Source of the DNA: JAHBNG01 sp039028975
GTDB lineage: Bacteria > Chloroflexota > Anaerolineae > Caldilineales > Caldilineaceae
Length of the DNA stretch: 40,521 nt
Assembly: GCA_039028975.1 (NCBI GenBank)
Contig: JBCCHB010000147.1
Coordinates: 1-40,521 of the forward strand
Reading direction: 5' to 3'
The position numbers and the translations under genes were made by a program. This document shows, one piece after another, positions 13,797 to 22,480 of the stretch; within the stretch, counting starts at the first letter, position 1, and each line of letters starts with the position of its first letter. The notes under the pieces were generated by a model that worked only from the letters and a program-made list of their open reading frames with translations, was not told the origin of the DNA and searched no databases.

Positions 13797-16514
13797 ATGC
13801 TTTTAGCCACCAAATGCTTTCTTCCTACACTACGCTCTGAAATTGTGACCCGTCCGCGACTGTTGGAAAAGTTGGATGCCGGACTCGCTAGCCGCCTAAC
13901 GCTGGTTGCCGCGCCTGCAGGCTTTGGTAAGTCGACGCTGGTCAGCCACTGGCTTCAAACGCGGCAAAACAGCAATCTAAGCTGGCTTTCACTGGATGAA
14001 GGGGACAGCGATCCCGTACGCTTCTTTGGTTATCTAATCATGGCTTTGCAGAGGGTTGCGCCTAATCTGGGCGACTCATTGAATCCCCTTCTACAAGCTA
14101 CACCGCTACCACCGTCCGATGTTTTGATGACGGCGCTCATCAATGACTTGGCTGCAGTAGAATTGACTGATCCGCAGAACCAGTGCTTGCTGATTCTCGA
14201 CGACTATCATCTCATTAACAACCCCTCCATACACGAGGCCGTCACTTTCCTGGTGGAAAATAGCCCGCCTCGCTTTCATTTGTTATTGCTCAGCCGCATC
14301 GATCCACCATTGCCGTTGTCGCGCTGGCGCGTACGGCGGCAGTTAACCGAAATCCGTGTGGATGATTTACGCTTTACCGCCGCAGAGTGCGCTCTCTTGT
14401 TAAATGAGCAGTTAGGGCTGGTGCTCACCCTAGAGCAAATTGAAGAGCTGGCAGGCCGCACTGAAGGCTGGGCAGCCGCGCTGCAACTGGCCACCATATC
14501 TATGCAAGACCGAGATGATCTGGCCGAGTTTATTGCATCATTCAGCGGGAGCCACCACTTTGTCCTCGATTATCTAACGGATGAGGTGCTGGACAAGCAA
14601 CCCGTGCCCCGCCGCGAATTTTTCATGCGCACCGCAATTCTGGAACGCTTTTGTGCGCCACTCTGCGCCGCGGTTTTGACCAACGAAGATGGGAACAATG
14701 CGCCAAGCGAAAATCACATGCAGGAGATGCTGGAATCGTTAGAGCAGAGCAATCTATTCATCACACGCCTGGATGATGAACGGCACTGGTACCGCTATCA
14801 TCACCTCTTTGCCGAATTTCTGCGCAAGCGGCTCTACGATTTCCTGCCCCATGAAGAATGTCAGGCCCTATACCGAGAAGCAGCCATCTGGTGCGACGTC
14901 CAAGGGCACGATAACGAAGCCATCCACTATGCTCTCCAAAGCGGGGACGAAACTTTGGTCCTAACGCTGGCCGAAAAGTATATTCTACTAAGCACGAGGC
15001 AGGGCGAGATGCATCGGGCGTTAGGGTGGTTGGAGGCCATTGAGGATGCAGGGATAGAACTATCCCTCTTGCTACAGATCAGGTCAGCATGGGCTTTGCT
15101 TTTTAGCAGTCAGATCGAAAAGCTAATGGTGCAATTAGCCGCACTAGAGTCGCGGCCATCCTCATCTAAAGAGGAAGCGCGTAGAATCGCCGGAAATCTA
15201 TCGGCAATCCATGGCTGGCTGGCTATCTTCCGCGGCGATATTGACCGGTCGGCCAAGCTGACTGCGGAAGCGTTGGAAAGATTGCCTGTCACCGATCTCG
15301 CAGCAAGGGGTACTAGCTTCTTGAATCTTGGCAACGCCAACCTGCTACTTGGCAAGCTGCAAGGCGCGATCGAGGGATTTACGGGTGCGCTGACAACATC
15401 TCAGCAGTCTGGTGCTCTGATCACAGAGAGCTTTGCCCGCACTTATCTGACACGTACCCTTTTTCATCAAGGTAAATTGCACGCGGCAGAAGAGGGGTAT
15501 CGACGGATCATTGATCAGGTCAACGCGCAGCGGCAAAATTATTCCCAGGTGGCTGGCGTCGCCTATTGGGGGCTGTCCGAGCTTTTGCTGGAGCGGCATC
15601 AATTGGATGAAGCAGCAGACTCGGTCGAGCATGCTATCGAATTATTTGAGCAGATGCGCAACAGCGCAATGCTGATTCTGACCTTGCCGACCAAAGCGCG
15701 CATTCAAATAGCCTTGGGCAATGTTGAAATGGCACGGGACGCGCTGCAAAATTGGGATAAAGTAACACTCCTGATGGGTCGAACACAGGCCCCTGAGAGC
15801 CACCATGCATTGCGTACGTACATTGATCTGCACAGCGGCAATAAGGCGGCGGCTTATCGATGGGCGGCTGCTCAAACACCCCCTGAGCAAACGCGGCTGG
15901 ATCAACCTGTGTGGAGGCTCGACAGTTACCAAAGCTACCTTGCGCTGTGTGCCATCTGGAGTGTTGAAAGTCCAAACCAGGCAAAACGCGCTTTGGCGCT
16001 ATTGGCGCAAACGAAAGAGACGGCCCAGCACAATGGGTTCTTTGGCATTGCCCTACAAGCGCTTATTCACCAAGCGGTAGCTTGGCAGACGCTTGATGAT
16101 CAAGAATCTGCTCTGGCCTATTTGGAAGAGGCGCTCGTTAAGGCTGAACCAGCAGGCTATCTCTATTCGTTTGTCAGCATCGGTGCGCCCATGCAACGGC
16201 TCCTGAGCCACGTTTCTCAACGTGATGTATCCGCACCGTTTGTGGAGAAACTGTTTGTGGCCTTCGCCCCTTATAAGCCTATCCAATCTACGAGAGTTAC
16301 CAGCCTGCAACAACCCCTCATTGAACCACTTAGCGAGCGCGAGCTGGAGGTATTGGCCTTGCTTGCAGACGGCTGTTCTAACGCACAGATCGCTGAAAAG
16401 CTCATCATTACGGTTGGCACCACCAAACGCCACGTCAGCAATATCTTTGGGAAACTGGGCGTTGGCAGCCGCACCCAAGCCATCGCACTTAGTCGAGAGC
16501 TTGGGCTGATTTAA
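13797..16514 (+). CDS. LAL (MalT-type, LuxR family) transcriptional regulator
   Basis: 905 aa, the usual size of the family. Walker A is APAGFGKST (39-47), Walker B LLILDDYH (131-138), followed by the winged-helix and sensor region of STAND ATPases. Residues about 400-830 are TPR-like helical repeats. Residues about 843-905 are a LuxR-type HTH (LSERELEVLALLADGCSNAQ). Such proteins bind ATP and an inducer, form oligomers and activate promoters bearing spaced repeats. Its recognition helix (VGTTKRHVSNIFGKLG) differs from that of the two LAL proteins at 31.7 and 35.4 kb, so it should have other targets. No clear Shine-Dalgarno. Confidence 0.93.
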   Translation: MLLATKCFLPTLRSEIVTRPRLLEKLDAGLASRLTLVAAPAGFGKSTLVSHWLQTRQNSNLSWLSLDEGDSDPVRFFGYLIMALQRVAPNLGDSLNPLLQATPLPPSDVLMTALINDLAAVELTDPQNQCLLILDDYHLINNPSIHEAVTFLVENSPPRFHLLLLSRIDPPLPLSRWRVRRQLTEIRVDDLRFTAAECALLLNEQLGLVLTLEQIEELAGRTEGWAAALQLATISMQDRDDLAEFIASFSGSHHFVLDYLTDEVLDKQPVPRREFFMRTAILERFCAPLCAAVLTNEDGNNAPSENHMQEMLESLEQSNLFITRLDDERHWYRYHHLFAEFLRKRLYDFLPHEECQALYREAAIWCDVQGHDNEAIHYALQSGDETLVLTLAEKYILLSTRQGEMHRALGWLEAIEDAGIELSLLLQIRSAWALLFSSQIEKLMVQLAALESRPSSSKEEARRIAGNLSAIHGWLAIFRGDIDRSAKLTAEALERLPVTDLAARGTSFLNLGNANLLLGKLQGAIEGFTGALTTSQQSGALITESFARTYLTRTLFHQGKLHAAEEGYRRIIDQVNAQRQNYSQVAGVAYWGLSELLLERHQLDEAADSVEHAIELFEQMRNSAMLILTLPTKARIQIALGNVEMARDALQNWDKVTLLMGRTQAPESHHALRTYIDLHSGNKAAAYRWAAAQTPPEQTRLDQPVWRLDSYQSYLALCAIWSVESPNQAKRALALLAQTKETAQHNGFFGIALQALIHQAVAWQTLDDQESALAYLEEALVKAEPAGYLYSFVSIGAPMQRLLSHVSQRDVSAPFVEKLFVAFAPYKPIQSTRVTSLQQPLIEPLSERELEVLALLADGCSNAQIAEKLIITVGTTKRHVSNIFGKLGVGSRTQAIALSRELGLI

Positions 16515-16522
16515 GCAGTACA

Positions 16523-16936
16523 TCAGTTAGCGTTTGAAGCTGCCACAAGCAGACAGGCAACGGTCATCAATAACGTCATTGGCCCAAAGAATAGCTTCTC
16601 CACATTATTAACGGACACAAAGTTGCCCAGCGTATTGAGCGCCATATAAGCAGTGACAACCCAGGCAGATACCCGAATCCATGTGGGAATTGACATCGCC
16701 CCGGCCAGTCCAGCGCGAGTCCGAATGATGTAAATAAAGGCGCCCAGAATGATGACCGCTCCCATACTGGCCACACGGAGGGCAGGGGTCAGTTCGCTTT
16801 GCCGCCCACCCCAAAGAATCGAAATGGGTAGGATACCTATAGCAACCAACACCTGCACGCCAATGAAGAAGGCAAAGAGCGCAGTGGCTAGGTTTGCCGT
16901 TGTTTGTACAAAGGTCGCGTTAGAAAGGTGAGTCAT
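16523..16936 (-). CDS. Four-helix membrane protein
   Basis: 137 aa with four predicted membrane helices (about residues 12-36, 53-72, 86-104, 113-134) and short loops. AGGAG lies 6 bases before the ATG. It converges with the LAL gene (8-base gap). No family is named with confidence; it resembles other small polytopic proteins in this region (20.2, 23.8 and 24.3 kb) in layout. Confidence 0.7.
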   Translation of the reverse strand: MTHLSNATFVQTTANLATALFAFFIGVQVLVAIGILPISILWGGRQSELTPALRVASMGAVIILGAFIYIIRTRAGLAGAMSIPTWIRVSAWVVTAYMALNTLGNFVSVNNVEKLFFGPMTLLMTVACLLVAASNAN

Positions 16937-16998
16937 AATTTTTCTCCTGTGGTATCAAAGAGCGGCCCAATCTTCAGAGGTTGTAACTAATCTTTGAG

Positions 16999-17232
16999 CT
17001 AATTTACGGCAGCACCAATGCTAGTACCGAGTGCCACGTTGTCCAATGCGACTCCGATGCTGGCACCGATTCCGATGCCTATGGTGATTACGACACTATG
17101 GGACCTTATCCTTAGCGACATTTGCGATTCTTGACGTTCGTTAGAAAGACAAATGGGATAGACCATAGGGCAATTAGCATGATCAGCACTGTTGTGAGTA
17201 GTCTGTGCCGCGAACGAAACCCTGAGATTCAT
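16999..17232 (-). CDS. Small protein with C-terminal glycine zipper
   Basis: 77 aa. AGAGGAAA precedes the ATG. The first 45 residues are hydrophilic. The last 32 are a glycine-zipper membrane segment (VVITIGIGIGASIGVALDNV, then ALGTSIGAAVN). The same zipper recurs in the proteins at 22123 and 34785, including D/G-N-x-x-L-G. Glycine zippers let helices pack tightly in membranes. The N-terminal part may be a later addition, since the other two members start within about 15 residues of the zipper. Confidence 0.55.
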   Translation of the reverse strand: MNLRVSFAAQTTHNSADHANCPMVYPICLSNERQESQMSLRIRSHSVVITIGIGIGASIGVALDNVALGTSIGAAVN

Positions 17233-17593
17233 AGTTTCCTCTTTGAACTAGTAAAATAATTTGTGAGGTCATTGTATTTGGTGTGGAATGCAATGTCAGC
17301 CTACAAAGGTTCTATTTGAGGGGGTATTCTGGGGGAAGCAAGATTCTGTTGATGGTTCTATGCCAGGGGCAATCACGTAAGTATCGATTGATAATTGGTA
17401 CGCGATTGCCCTATGGTAGCGTGCAGTTCTTTTTTGCATCTGCGATTTCCTTTCCAAGCCATCTTGAAACACCGATCCCAGATGGCTTGGTCTTCACCGG
17501 TGTTGCGTATCAGCAAACTATTGTTGCGTCGTTCTGTACTCAATGCCAGGGAATTGTACCGCATCCGGCAAGAGTGCCTTATGCGCATCCTGA
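17233..17593. other. Stretch without a defensible gene
   Basis: Several overlapping frames are open on both strands, but none has a ribosome-binding site, protein-like composition or family resemblance. It lies downstream of a truncated oxidoreductase and a small gene and may be decayed coding DNA. Confidence 0.4.
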
Positions 17594-17830
17594 TCACCCT
17601 TGAGTGTATCCAACAGGAATGCAGTGGAAAAGTGATGAACGATTTCCAGCGGTCTCTGGTGAGCAGGCGGAAACGATGCCTAAAGCAATGTCTATACCCT
17701 GCGTCAACAATGAACGCCAGTACACGGGCTCTCGTCTTTGATTGCTCGTCAGCCGTTGTTGCTGAGCTTGACGTCGTAGGTCCGCATAGTGTTCTTGGCG
17801 AACCCAATATTCTTGTTCGGTTACAAACAT
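17594..17830 (-). CDS. Small unknown protein, possibly 3'-altered
   Basis: 78 aa. The first 35 residues (MFVTEQEYWVRQEHYADLRR, then QAQQQRL) are a charged helix like short Chloroflexota ORFs with a Tyr-x-x-x-L-R-R-x-A pattern (recalled, not searched). The C-terminal 25 residues look random, so the end may be frameshifted. AAGGGG precedes the ATG. It overlaps the end of the truncated oxidoreductase by 10 bases. Confidence 0.4.
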   Translation of the reverse strand: MFVTEQEYWVRQEHYADLRRQAQQQRLTSNQRREPVYWRSLLTQGIDIALGIVSACSPETAGNRSSLFHCIPVGYTQG

Positions 17831-18075
17831 TGTTGTATCCCCTTTTCCACCTTCCCCGCGATGTCTGCGCCCAGAATCCTCGTCTTGGGTTTGCGAAGCC
17901 CCTCGCCTAAGCGGATTAAGAATGGGTCACCTTGCATGAGGTGCCAATCTCCCGCGTTTGCAGATGTGGCATGAACTTTTACCAGTACTTCATTATCTTT
18001 AGGGGTTGGCTTTGGGATTTCTTCCAGGTTAAGCACGTCAGGCGAACCATATTGATGAAAAAAAATAGCTTTCAT
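17821..18075 (-). pseudogene. Truncated zinc-type alcohol dehydrogenase/quinone oxidoreductase
   Basis: Starts MKAIFFHQYGSPDVLNLEEI and continues PKPTPKDNEVLVKVHATSAN, the standard N-terminus of medium-chain quinone oxidoreductases, up to GADIAGKVE. It then ends with KGIQQCL instead of the NAD(P)-binding domain. Only about 85 of some 325 residues remain. It overlaps the tail of the serine hydrolase gene and is close to the full-length paralogue at 19161-20138. A deletion derivative, probably not active. Confidence 0.8.
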
Positions 18076-18076
18076 A

Positions 18077-19135
18077 TTACCCACCCAGAATCTGGACAAT
18101 CCGATTGTAAACAACATACGATACCATCACCTTGGTTCCACCCTGTGTATCGAAAAGTGGAACTAGAGGAGTGCCACCTGCTGTGTTCACAAACTGAACC
18201 ACAACCGTATCAATGTCACTGTGGTAGCGGGCGATACTTTGGTATCCAGGTATCAATCCGGAATGTCCATACTCATAAACAGAGGAGTAAATAGCCTGTT
18301 CATTATCATTTAACAATGAGCCATCATTTAAAGCCCTCAAGAATATGCCCACATCCTCTGCTGTTGCGAGCATTGTGCCGTGCGGATCATTCTTCAAATC
18401 AGGCTCATAGCCAACCCAGTAGCCGCTCATGACATCGTCAATATCCACATCATCAATCGACGTGTACGTATTGTTCAGCTCGAGCGGTATTAGAATCTCC
18501 TCCTCGATATATTGCCAATGGCTATACCCCACCGCTTTTTCAATGAGTTGGGAGAGCAGAAGATAATTCGTATTTGAATAACCGTACTCCGCATTCGGTG
18601 CGAAGTTTGCAGGCAAATCAAGCACGAGTTCAAGGGCTGGACCATTTGGTGGGTTTTCCCAATAACCAGGAGAGTCGGTGAAATTGGGAATACCGCTTCG
18701 ATGCTGCACCATTAATCTCACGGTGATGGTTTCTGCGTTTTCAATTCTTCCCACAAGTTCTGGAAAGTGGTCCGCGAGCGTATCATCCAGCGAGATGCGT
18801 TCGTCAGCGACCAGTTTGGTGGTTGCAACGGCGACGTATAACTTATCGATACTAGCAATCTTGAATAATGATTGCGGGTCGGCTGGTATTTGATTTTCTC
18901 GATTTTTCCAGCCAGCCGTATAAAATGCGGGTGGTTTACCTGCTTCATCCACATAGACAATCATGCCATCCAAGCCATGACCGATTGCGTCATCGACTTG
19001 TTCTTGGACACTGTCAGGTACGGGTGTGATCCAAGCCCATATGCCGTCCCAGGGTGGGAATACCACGATACAGATTAACCCCACAAGAGGCATGATGATT
19101 CTAAGTATTTGAACGATACGATTCTTTTTTTGCAT
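18077..19135 (-). CDS. Membrane-anchored serine hydrolase (class C beta-lactamase family)
   Basis: 352 aa. N-terminal membrane anchor (about residues 10-27), then the penicillin-binding/beta-lactamase fold: S-x-x-K as SIDK (about 94-97), Y-x-N as YSN in YGYSNTNYLLLSQL, and HSG in EYGHSGLIPGYQS. All three catalytic motifs are intact. Family members act outside the membrane as D-peptidases or esterases; real beta-lactam resistance is uncommon among such proteins. It follows the oxidoreductase gene by 25 bases, so they are likely co-transcribed. RBS weak (AGGA, 12 bases away). Confidence 0.9.
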   Translation of the reverse strand: MQKKNRIVQILRIIMPLVGLICIVVFPPWDGIWAWITPVPDSVQEQVDDAIGHGLDGMIVYVDEAGKPPAFYTAGWKNRENQIPADPQSLFKIASIDKLYVAVATTKLVADERISLDDTLADHFPELVGRIENAETITVRLMVQHRSGIPNFTDSPGYWENPPNGPALELVLDLPANFAPNAEYGYSNTNYLLLSQLIEKAVGYSHWQYIEEEILIPLELNNTYTSIDDVDIDDVMSGYWVGYEPDLKNDPHGTMLATAEDVGIFLRALNDGSLLNDNEQAIYSSVYEYGHSGLIPGYQSIARYHSDIDTVVVQFVNTAGGTPLVPLFDTQGGTKVMVSYVVYNRIVQILGG

Positions 19136-19160
19136 TTGTATAATTGTCCTGCTTCTTATT

Positions 19161-20138
19161 TTATTGCTCGATGGTTATGACGACATTGCCTTTTTTGCGA
19201 CCGGATTCGACATACCTATGAGCCTCGGGAATCTGCTCTAAGGGGTAGCGTCCATCAATGACTAATTTTATTTTGCCCGCCTCAATCAACTCTTTGAGGA
19301 AAATTAGATCTTCTGCTTTATGCCCTGCCGCATCAGTTGCTACTTTCTTGCTGCTTCTCTTTGAAATCCACGACCCCAAAAATTTCTTTGACAGGCTTGG
19401 ATTCCCGATAAGATAACATCCGCTGTGGGTTAGCGATCTGATACTACGTGAAAACGGGCTCTTGCCTACCACATCAAAAATAACGTCATAGCGCTCACCG
19501 TTTTTGGTGAAATCTTCCTGTGTATAATCAATGACGTGGTCGGCCCCAATCGAACGCAGCATCTCCAATTTCTTGGTACTATCCACGGCGGTAACTTCCG
19601 CCCCAAAGTGCTTGGCAAGCTGTATCCCCATTGTCCCGATGCTCCCGCCCGCGCCATTGATCAGAACTTTTTGCCCGCTCTGGATATTGCCTTTTCTTAG
19701 AAAATGCAGTGCTTCAAGTCCCCCCACAGGGATGGTGGCAGCTTCCTCATAGCTCAAACTGGTTGGCTTGATCGCCAACGCCCCATCTTCGGGCAGACAT
19801 TTGTACTCGGCGTAAGCACCCATGCCAAAACCGGTTACGGCAAAAATTGCGTCTCCCTTTTTAAACTTGGTCACATTTTTGCCGACTGTTTCAATTTCTC
19901 CAGCCAGCTCCTGGCCGAGGATGGTTAATCTTTTTGGCTTCCGGAGGCCCGCATAGATGCGCAGGGGGAGTCCAGGCCAGAGCGGAAATTTGAGGCTGCG
20001 CACTTCACAATCACCTGCTGATACGGTTGCCGCATGCACTTTGACCTGTATTTCATTGTCCTTGGGCGTCGGTTTTTCTACCTCCCTGAGTTGGAGAACA
20101 TCCGGTGCTCCATATTTTGTCCATACCATTGCTTTCAT
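19161..20138 (-). CDS. NAD(P)-dependent quinone oxidoreductase (zinc-type alcohol dehydrogenase superfamily)
   Basis: 325 aa, starting MKAMVWTKYGAPDVLQLREV behind AGGAGGG. GroES-like N-terminal domain, then the Rossmann part with LINGAGGSIGTMGIQLAKHF, the A-x-x-G-x-x-G nucleotide loop, and AVDSTKKLEMLRSIGADHVI. There is no structural-zinc Cys cluster, as in the QOR branch that reduces quinones or enones with NADPH. Intact length. Truncated (17821) and chimeric (20700) relatives lie nearby. Substrate unknown. Confidence 0.93.
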   Translation of the reverse strand: MKAMVWTKYGAPDVLQLREVEKPTPKDNEIQVKVHAATVSAGDCEVRSLKFPLWPGLPLRIYAGLRKPKRLTILGQELAGEIETVGKNVTKFKKGDAIFAVTGFGMGAYAEYKCLPEDGALAIKPTSLSYEEAATIPVGGLEALHFLRKGNIQSGQKVLINGAGGSIGTMGIQLAKHFGAEVTAVDSTKKLEMLRSIGADHVIDYTQEDFTKNGERYDVIFDVVGKSPFSRSIRSLTHSGCYLIGNPSLSKKFLGSWISKRSSKKVATDAAGHKAEDLIFLKELIEAGKIKLVIDGRYPLEQIPEAHRYVESGRKKGNVVITIEQ

Positions 20139-20219
20139 GCCGATCCCTCCTAGGTTGTGAAGCAAAAAAGTTTGGCGGTCATCGTATATTCCGTACATTC
20201 ATATTAGGACTTTCACATA

Positions 20220-20660
20220 CTATGCCTTCTGCCGATAATAAATGAGCTGCGAAGCAAACCGCGTGATTTCTGCCAGCACGAAGACGAACAGCAGAATATT
20301 GCCCATGACAAAGGATGTCGGTGTGAAAAACAGGCTACCAAACGTCATGAAAACGCCTACAGCCAGCACTGTGTACGCGTTGCGGTTCGCCTTCAGCGCA
20401 ACACTGTGGTCGCGCTGGGCTGGGGCTGGAACTCGTCCGGAACCAATGGCCAGAACGGCTTGAAGCGCTGCCTCAACCACTATGATCAGAACAAGGGTAG
20501 CGATTACGAGCTGCCAATATCCAGTTGGCAAGGCTGTGTTCGCCTGTAGTGCTGCTCCGGTTTGAATCATTCCCACAATGTTCATAAAGTAATAGATTGC
20601 AATTGACACAACGATCACGAGCGATACGCCGGTACTTTTTTGCTGAAAAGAGGCATTCAT
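20220..20660 (-). CDS. Four-helix membrane protein, paralogue of 23759-24235
   Basis: 146 aa, four predicted membrane helices. It shares with the protein at 23759 the N-terminal SFQQKST-x-x-SLVI, the central LQ-x-x-LAI and LKA-x-RNAY-x-VL-x-x-G, and the C-terminal pattern after helix 4. The two are clearly duplicated. The family is not named here. Its neighbours are redox enzymes and other small membrane proteins in the same orientation. Confidence 0.75.
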   Translation of the reverse strand: MNASFQQKSTGVSLVIVVSIAIYYFMNIVGMIQTGAALQANTALPTGYWQLVIATLVLIIVVEAALQAVLAIGSGRVPAPAQRDHSVALKANRNAYTVLAVGVFMTFGSLFFTPTSFVMGNILLFVFVLAEITRFASQLIYYRQKA

Positions 20661-20699
20661 TGTCTTATTTTCCTTATTTTCGTAACGATAAAATTGTTC

Positions 20700-21050
20700 T
20701 TATCTTGATATGGTGATTTGTGAATCGGGATGATGTGAGAGAGGAGTATACGTCGATAATAGATAGAGGATACCCCCTACGCAGGTTACGATGCTTACTA
20801 ACCAACTCGCCGCTCCAATCGTCCATATCCACTCGCTCTTTTGAACCGAACTGATGAATAACCAAAGTGCCGCTATCGCAGATCCGCTGCCGTATACGAT
20901 TGTAAAGGTCCGAGGGCGTCGGACAATAAACTGCATCAGCGCGTCTGCGAGGGGTTGTCGTGGTGCGTTTACCTTGGCGGTAGATGGTTTTACCCCTTGA
21001 TGTTGAAGGGTGTCAGCCGGATCCAGTTCTGCATATACAGTTGCTTTCAT
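20700..21050 (-). CDS. Chimeric gene: oxidoreductase N-terminus joined to a membrane protein
   Basis: 116 aa. It starts MKATVYAELDPADTLQHQGV, which matches the first residues of quinone oxidoreductases (compare MKAMVWTKYGAPDVLQLREV in the gene next door). From about residue 30 it becomes a two-helix membrane protein (YGSGSAIAALWLFISSVQKS; WLVSIVTCVGGILYLLSTYT). GGAGAAACC precedes the ATG, and the start overlaps the previous stop (ATGA). Its last codons fall in a stretch that closely repeats the upstream region of this gene block (22443-22480). Confidence 0.65.
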   Translation of the reverse strand: MKATVYAELDPADTLQHQGVKPSTAKVNAPRQPLADALMQFIVRRPRTFTIVYGSGSAIAALWLFISSVQKSEWIWTIGAASWLVSIVTCVGGILYLLSTYTPLSHHPDSQITISR

Positions 21051-21268
21051 AAGGTTTCTCCACGATTGCTTATTGTCGATTCGCTGGTTGATTTGCGCTT
21101 TTGTATCTTCGCTAAATAGAGAAAAGGGACAAGCCATATCGCGATTAGACTAAACAGAACGATTTGTGAGGTATCTTTATCGTCAATCATGAGCGACGAC
21201 CCTATCATCGCGGCGGCAAAAACGATTGAGATTAAATAATTAGCGTAAGTCGCTTTTTGGGGCGTCAT
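21047..21268 (-). CDS. Small two-helix membrane protein
   Basis: 73 aa starting MTPQKATYANYL behind AAGGATAAT. Two membrane helices (YLISIVFAAAMIGSSLMI; TSQIVLFSLIAIWLVPFLYL) and a basic tail. ATGA overlap with the following gene. A longer reading from 21343 would overlap the NAD(P)-binding gene and is not favoured. Confidence 0.65.
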   Translation of the reverse strand: MTPQKATYANYLISIVFAAAMIGSSLMIDDKDTSQIVLFSLIAIWLVPFLYLAKIQKRKSTSESTISNRGETL

Positions 21269-21323
21269 ATTATCCTTCCCTTTTGTCTTTTCTGTTATAA
21301 ATGACGGGCATCTGCCCTTTCCA

Positions 21324-22007
21324 CTATCGCCAAGTCTCATCATTTGTGATCAGTTCCGCCATAAAGTGACCGACGTTGATGCGGCTGGTGGTTATGGAAT
21401 CAAAGATTGCGCTTGTAATGGGTGATGGATAGATGTCATATGGTGTGACTTCATCCTCATCAGTCAGGTTGTCGGGACGCACAGCCACCCACTCGATGAT
21501 CTCATGGTTTTGACCAATCTTGGTGCGCAGGAACTCTGCGGCTTGCTCATTGTCCACATGTGGTGGTAAGAGAAGGCGCAGCAGCCAAATCACACAATGT
21601 TGCGCAAAGGAGATTGGTTCGTGGAGATCCCGGTTGCGATTGCCGTTGGTGTTCATTAACACAAACTTGGTCATTGTTTCTGGTTGATTCATCATCACTG
21701 CATGGCACAAGCGTCGCGTTGCATCGGTTACGAGCCGACGTGGATGACCATAGAGCCCTTTCAACGTCATGTTGTGGCCGAGACATGATGTCACGGCATC
21801 ACACTCTTTGACATGCTGGGCCAACGCATCATCACTCAAATCTAGGACGGCGGCTTCAATGACCGATAGATTTTGATGATTCCGAACAGATTTGGGCAAG
21901 CTGTTGGCCGAGCGCACAATTGCCTTGACAGAATGGCCCCGTTCGAGAAGTTGTTCGACAAGCAAGCGGCCCGTTGCACCACTAGCACCAACGATAAGAA
22001 CGTTCAT
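21324..22007 (-). CDS. NAD(P)-binding (NmrA/SDR-like) protein
   Basis: 227 aa. N-terminal nucleotide-binding G-x-x-G-x-x-G as VGASGATGRLLVEQLLERGH, then AIVRSANSL, DAVTSCLGHN and a conserved RPDNLTD near the C-terminus, all typical of atypical SDR proteins that act as NAD(P)H-binding epimerase-like or redox-sensing proteins. No catalytic YxxxK is obvious. The ATG overlaps the stop of a 36-aa peptide gene (ATGA), so translation is coupled. Substrate unknown. Confidence 0.88.
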   Translation of the reverse strand: MNVLIVGASGATGRLLVEQLLERGHSVKAIVRSANSLPKSVRNHQNLSVIEAAVLDLSDDALAQHVKECDAVTSCLGHNMTLKGLYGHPRRLVTDATRRLCHAVMMNQPETMTKFVLMNTNGNRNRDLHEPISFAQHCVIWLLRLLLPPHVDNEQAAEFLRTKIGQNHEIIEWVAVRPDNLTDEDEVTPYDIYPSPITSAIFDSITTSRINVGHFMAELITNDETWR

Positions 22008-22114
22008 TTTTGCTCCTTTGTGATGTTTCTCATCCAGTGATAAGTAATCCTAAGTGCGGCAATGGTAGCAATGCCAAGCGCAATTCCTATTCCTACAATG
22101 ACAACGATGTACAT
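22004..22114 (-). CDS. 36-aa single-helix membrane peptide
   Basis: MYIVVIVGIGIALGIATIAA followed by LRITYHWMRNITKEQK. It has one membrane helix rich in Gly/Ala and a basic tail. AGGAG lies 5 bases before the ATG. Its TGA overlaps the ATG of the NAD(P)-binding gene. The RBS, the coupled overlap and the sensible topology (cytosolic positive tail) all support a real gene. Function unknown. Confidence 0.6.
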   Translation of the reverse strand: MYIVVIVGIGIALGIATIAALRITYHWMRNITKEQK

Positions 22115-22122
22115 TTTTGCTC

Positions 22123-22311
22123 CTATCGAGCATCCTTCCTCGAATCATATGCAGTACCCAGTGCGGCACCGATGGCGATGCCAAGCGCGATTCCTAGCCC
22201 TACGTTGTCCAACGCTGCCCCAAGGGCTACACCAAGGGCCAGCCCAAGCGCAACGCCGATGCCAATACCTGAGTTGCTATTTTTTTCACTTTTGTTTGTA
22301 TTTGGTTTCAT
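22123..22311 (-). CDS. Glycine-zipper membrane peptide
   Basis: 62 aa. Hydrophilic start (MKPNTNKSEKNSNS), then two runs of glycine zipper (GIGIGVALGLALGVALGAAL, DNVGLGIALGIAIGAALGTA) and a charged end. The same family as 34785-34958 and the tail of 16999-17232. First gene of the minus-strand block down to 21.3 kb or beyond. Such peptides usually insert in membranes; whether this one signals, scaffolds or harms is unknown. Confidence 0.65.
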   Translation of the reverse strand: MKPNTNKSEKNSNSGIGIGVALGLALGVALGAALDNVGLGIALGIAIGAALGTAYDSRKDAR

Positions 22312-22442
22312 CTTCTATTTCTCTACTTCTATTTCTCTATGGCCTGTCTAAATGCATGGCCTTTTGCGGCTAGTCGTGCAACGACATTTCTGTTCTGCTA
22401 TGGCCAAATGATATCAAGCAATGTGGTGAGGCGTCATCACAT

Positions 22443-22480
22443 GATGTGGTGATTTGTGATTTGAGATGATGTGTGGCGGG
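22443..22480. promoter_or_regulatory. Repeated 38-bp motif upstream of the 22.3-kb gene block
   Basis: GATGTGGTGATTTGTGAT and the bases after it match 20707-20744 at 30 of 38 positions. It contains T-TGTGATTTG, similar to the AAATTGTGATGTGG repeats at 35.3 kb, and lies 130 bases before the first gene of the block. The rest of 22312-22659 holds no gene. Operator role is inference. Confidence 0.4.

Noticed and set aside
17283..17910. Plus-strand open frames of 106 and 171 codons
   Set aside because: No RBS, no recognisable motifs, and they run antisense to the truncated oxidoreductase and small gene.
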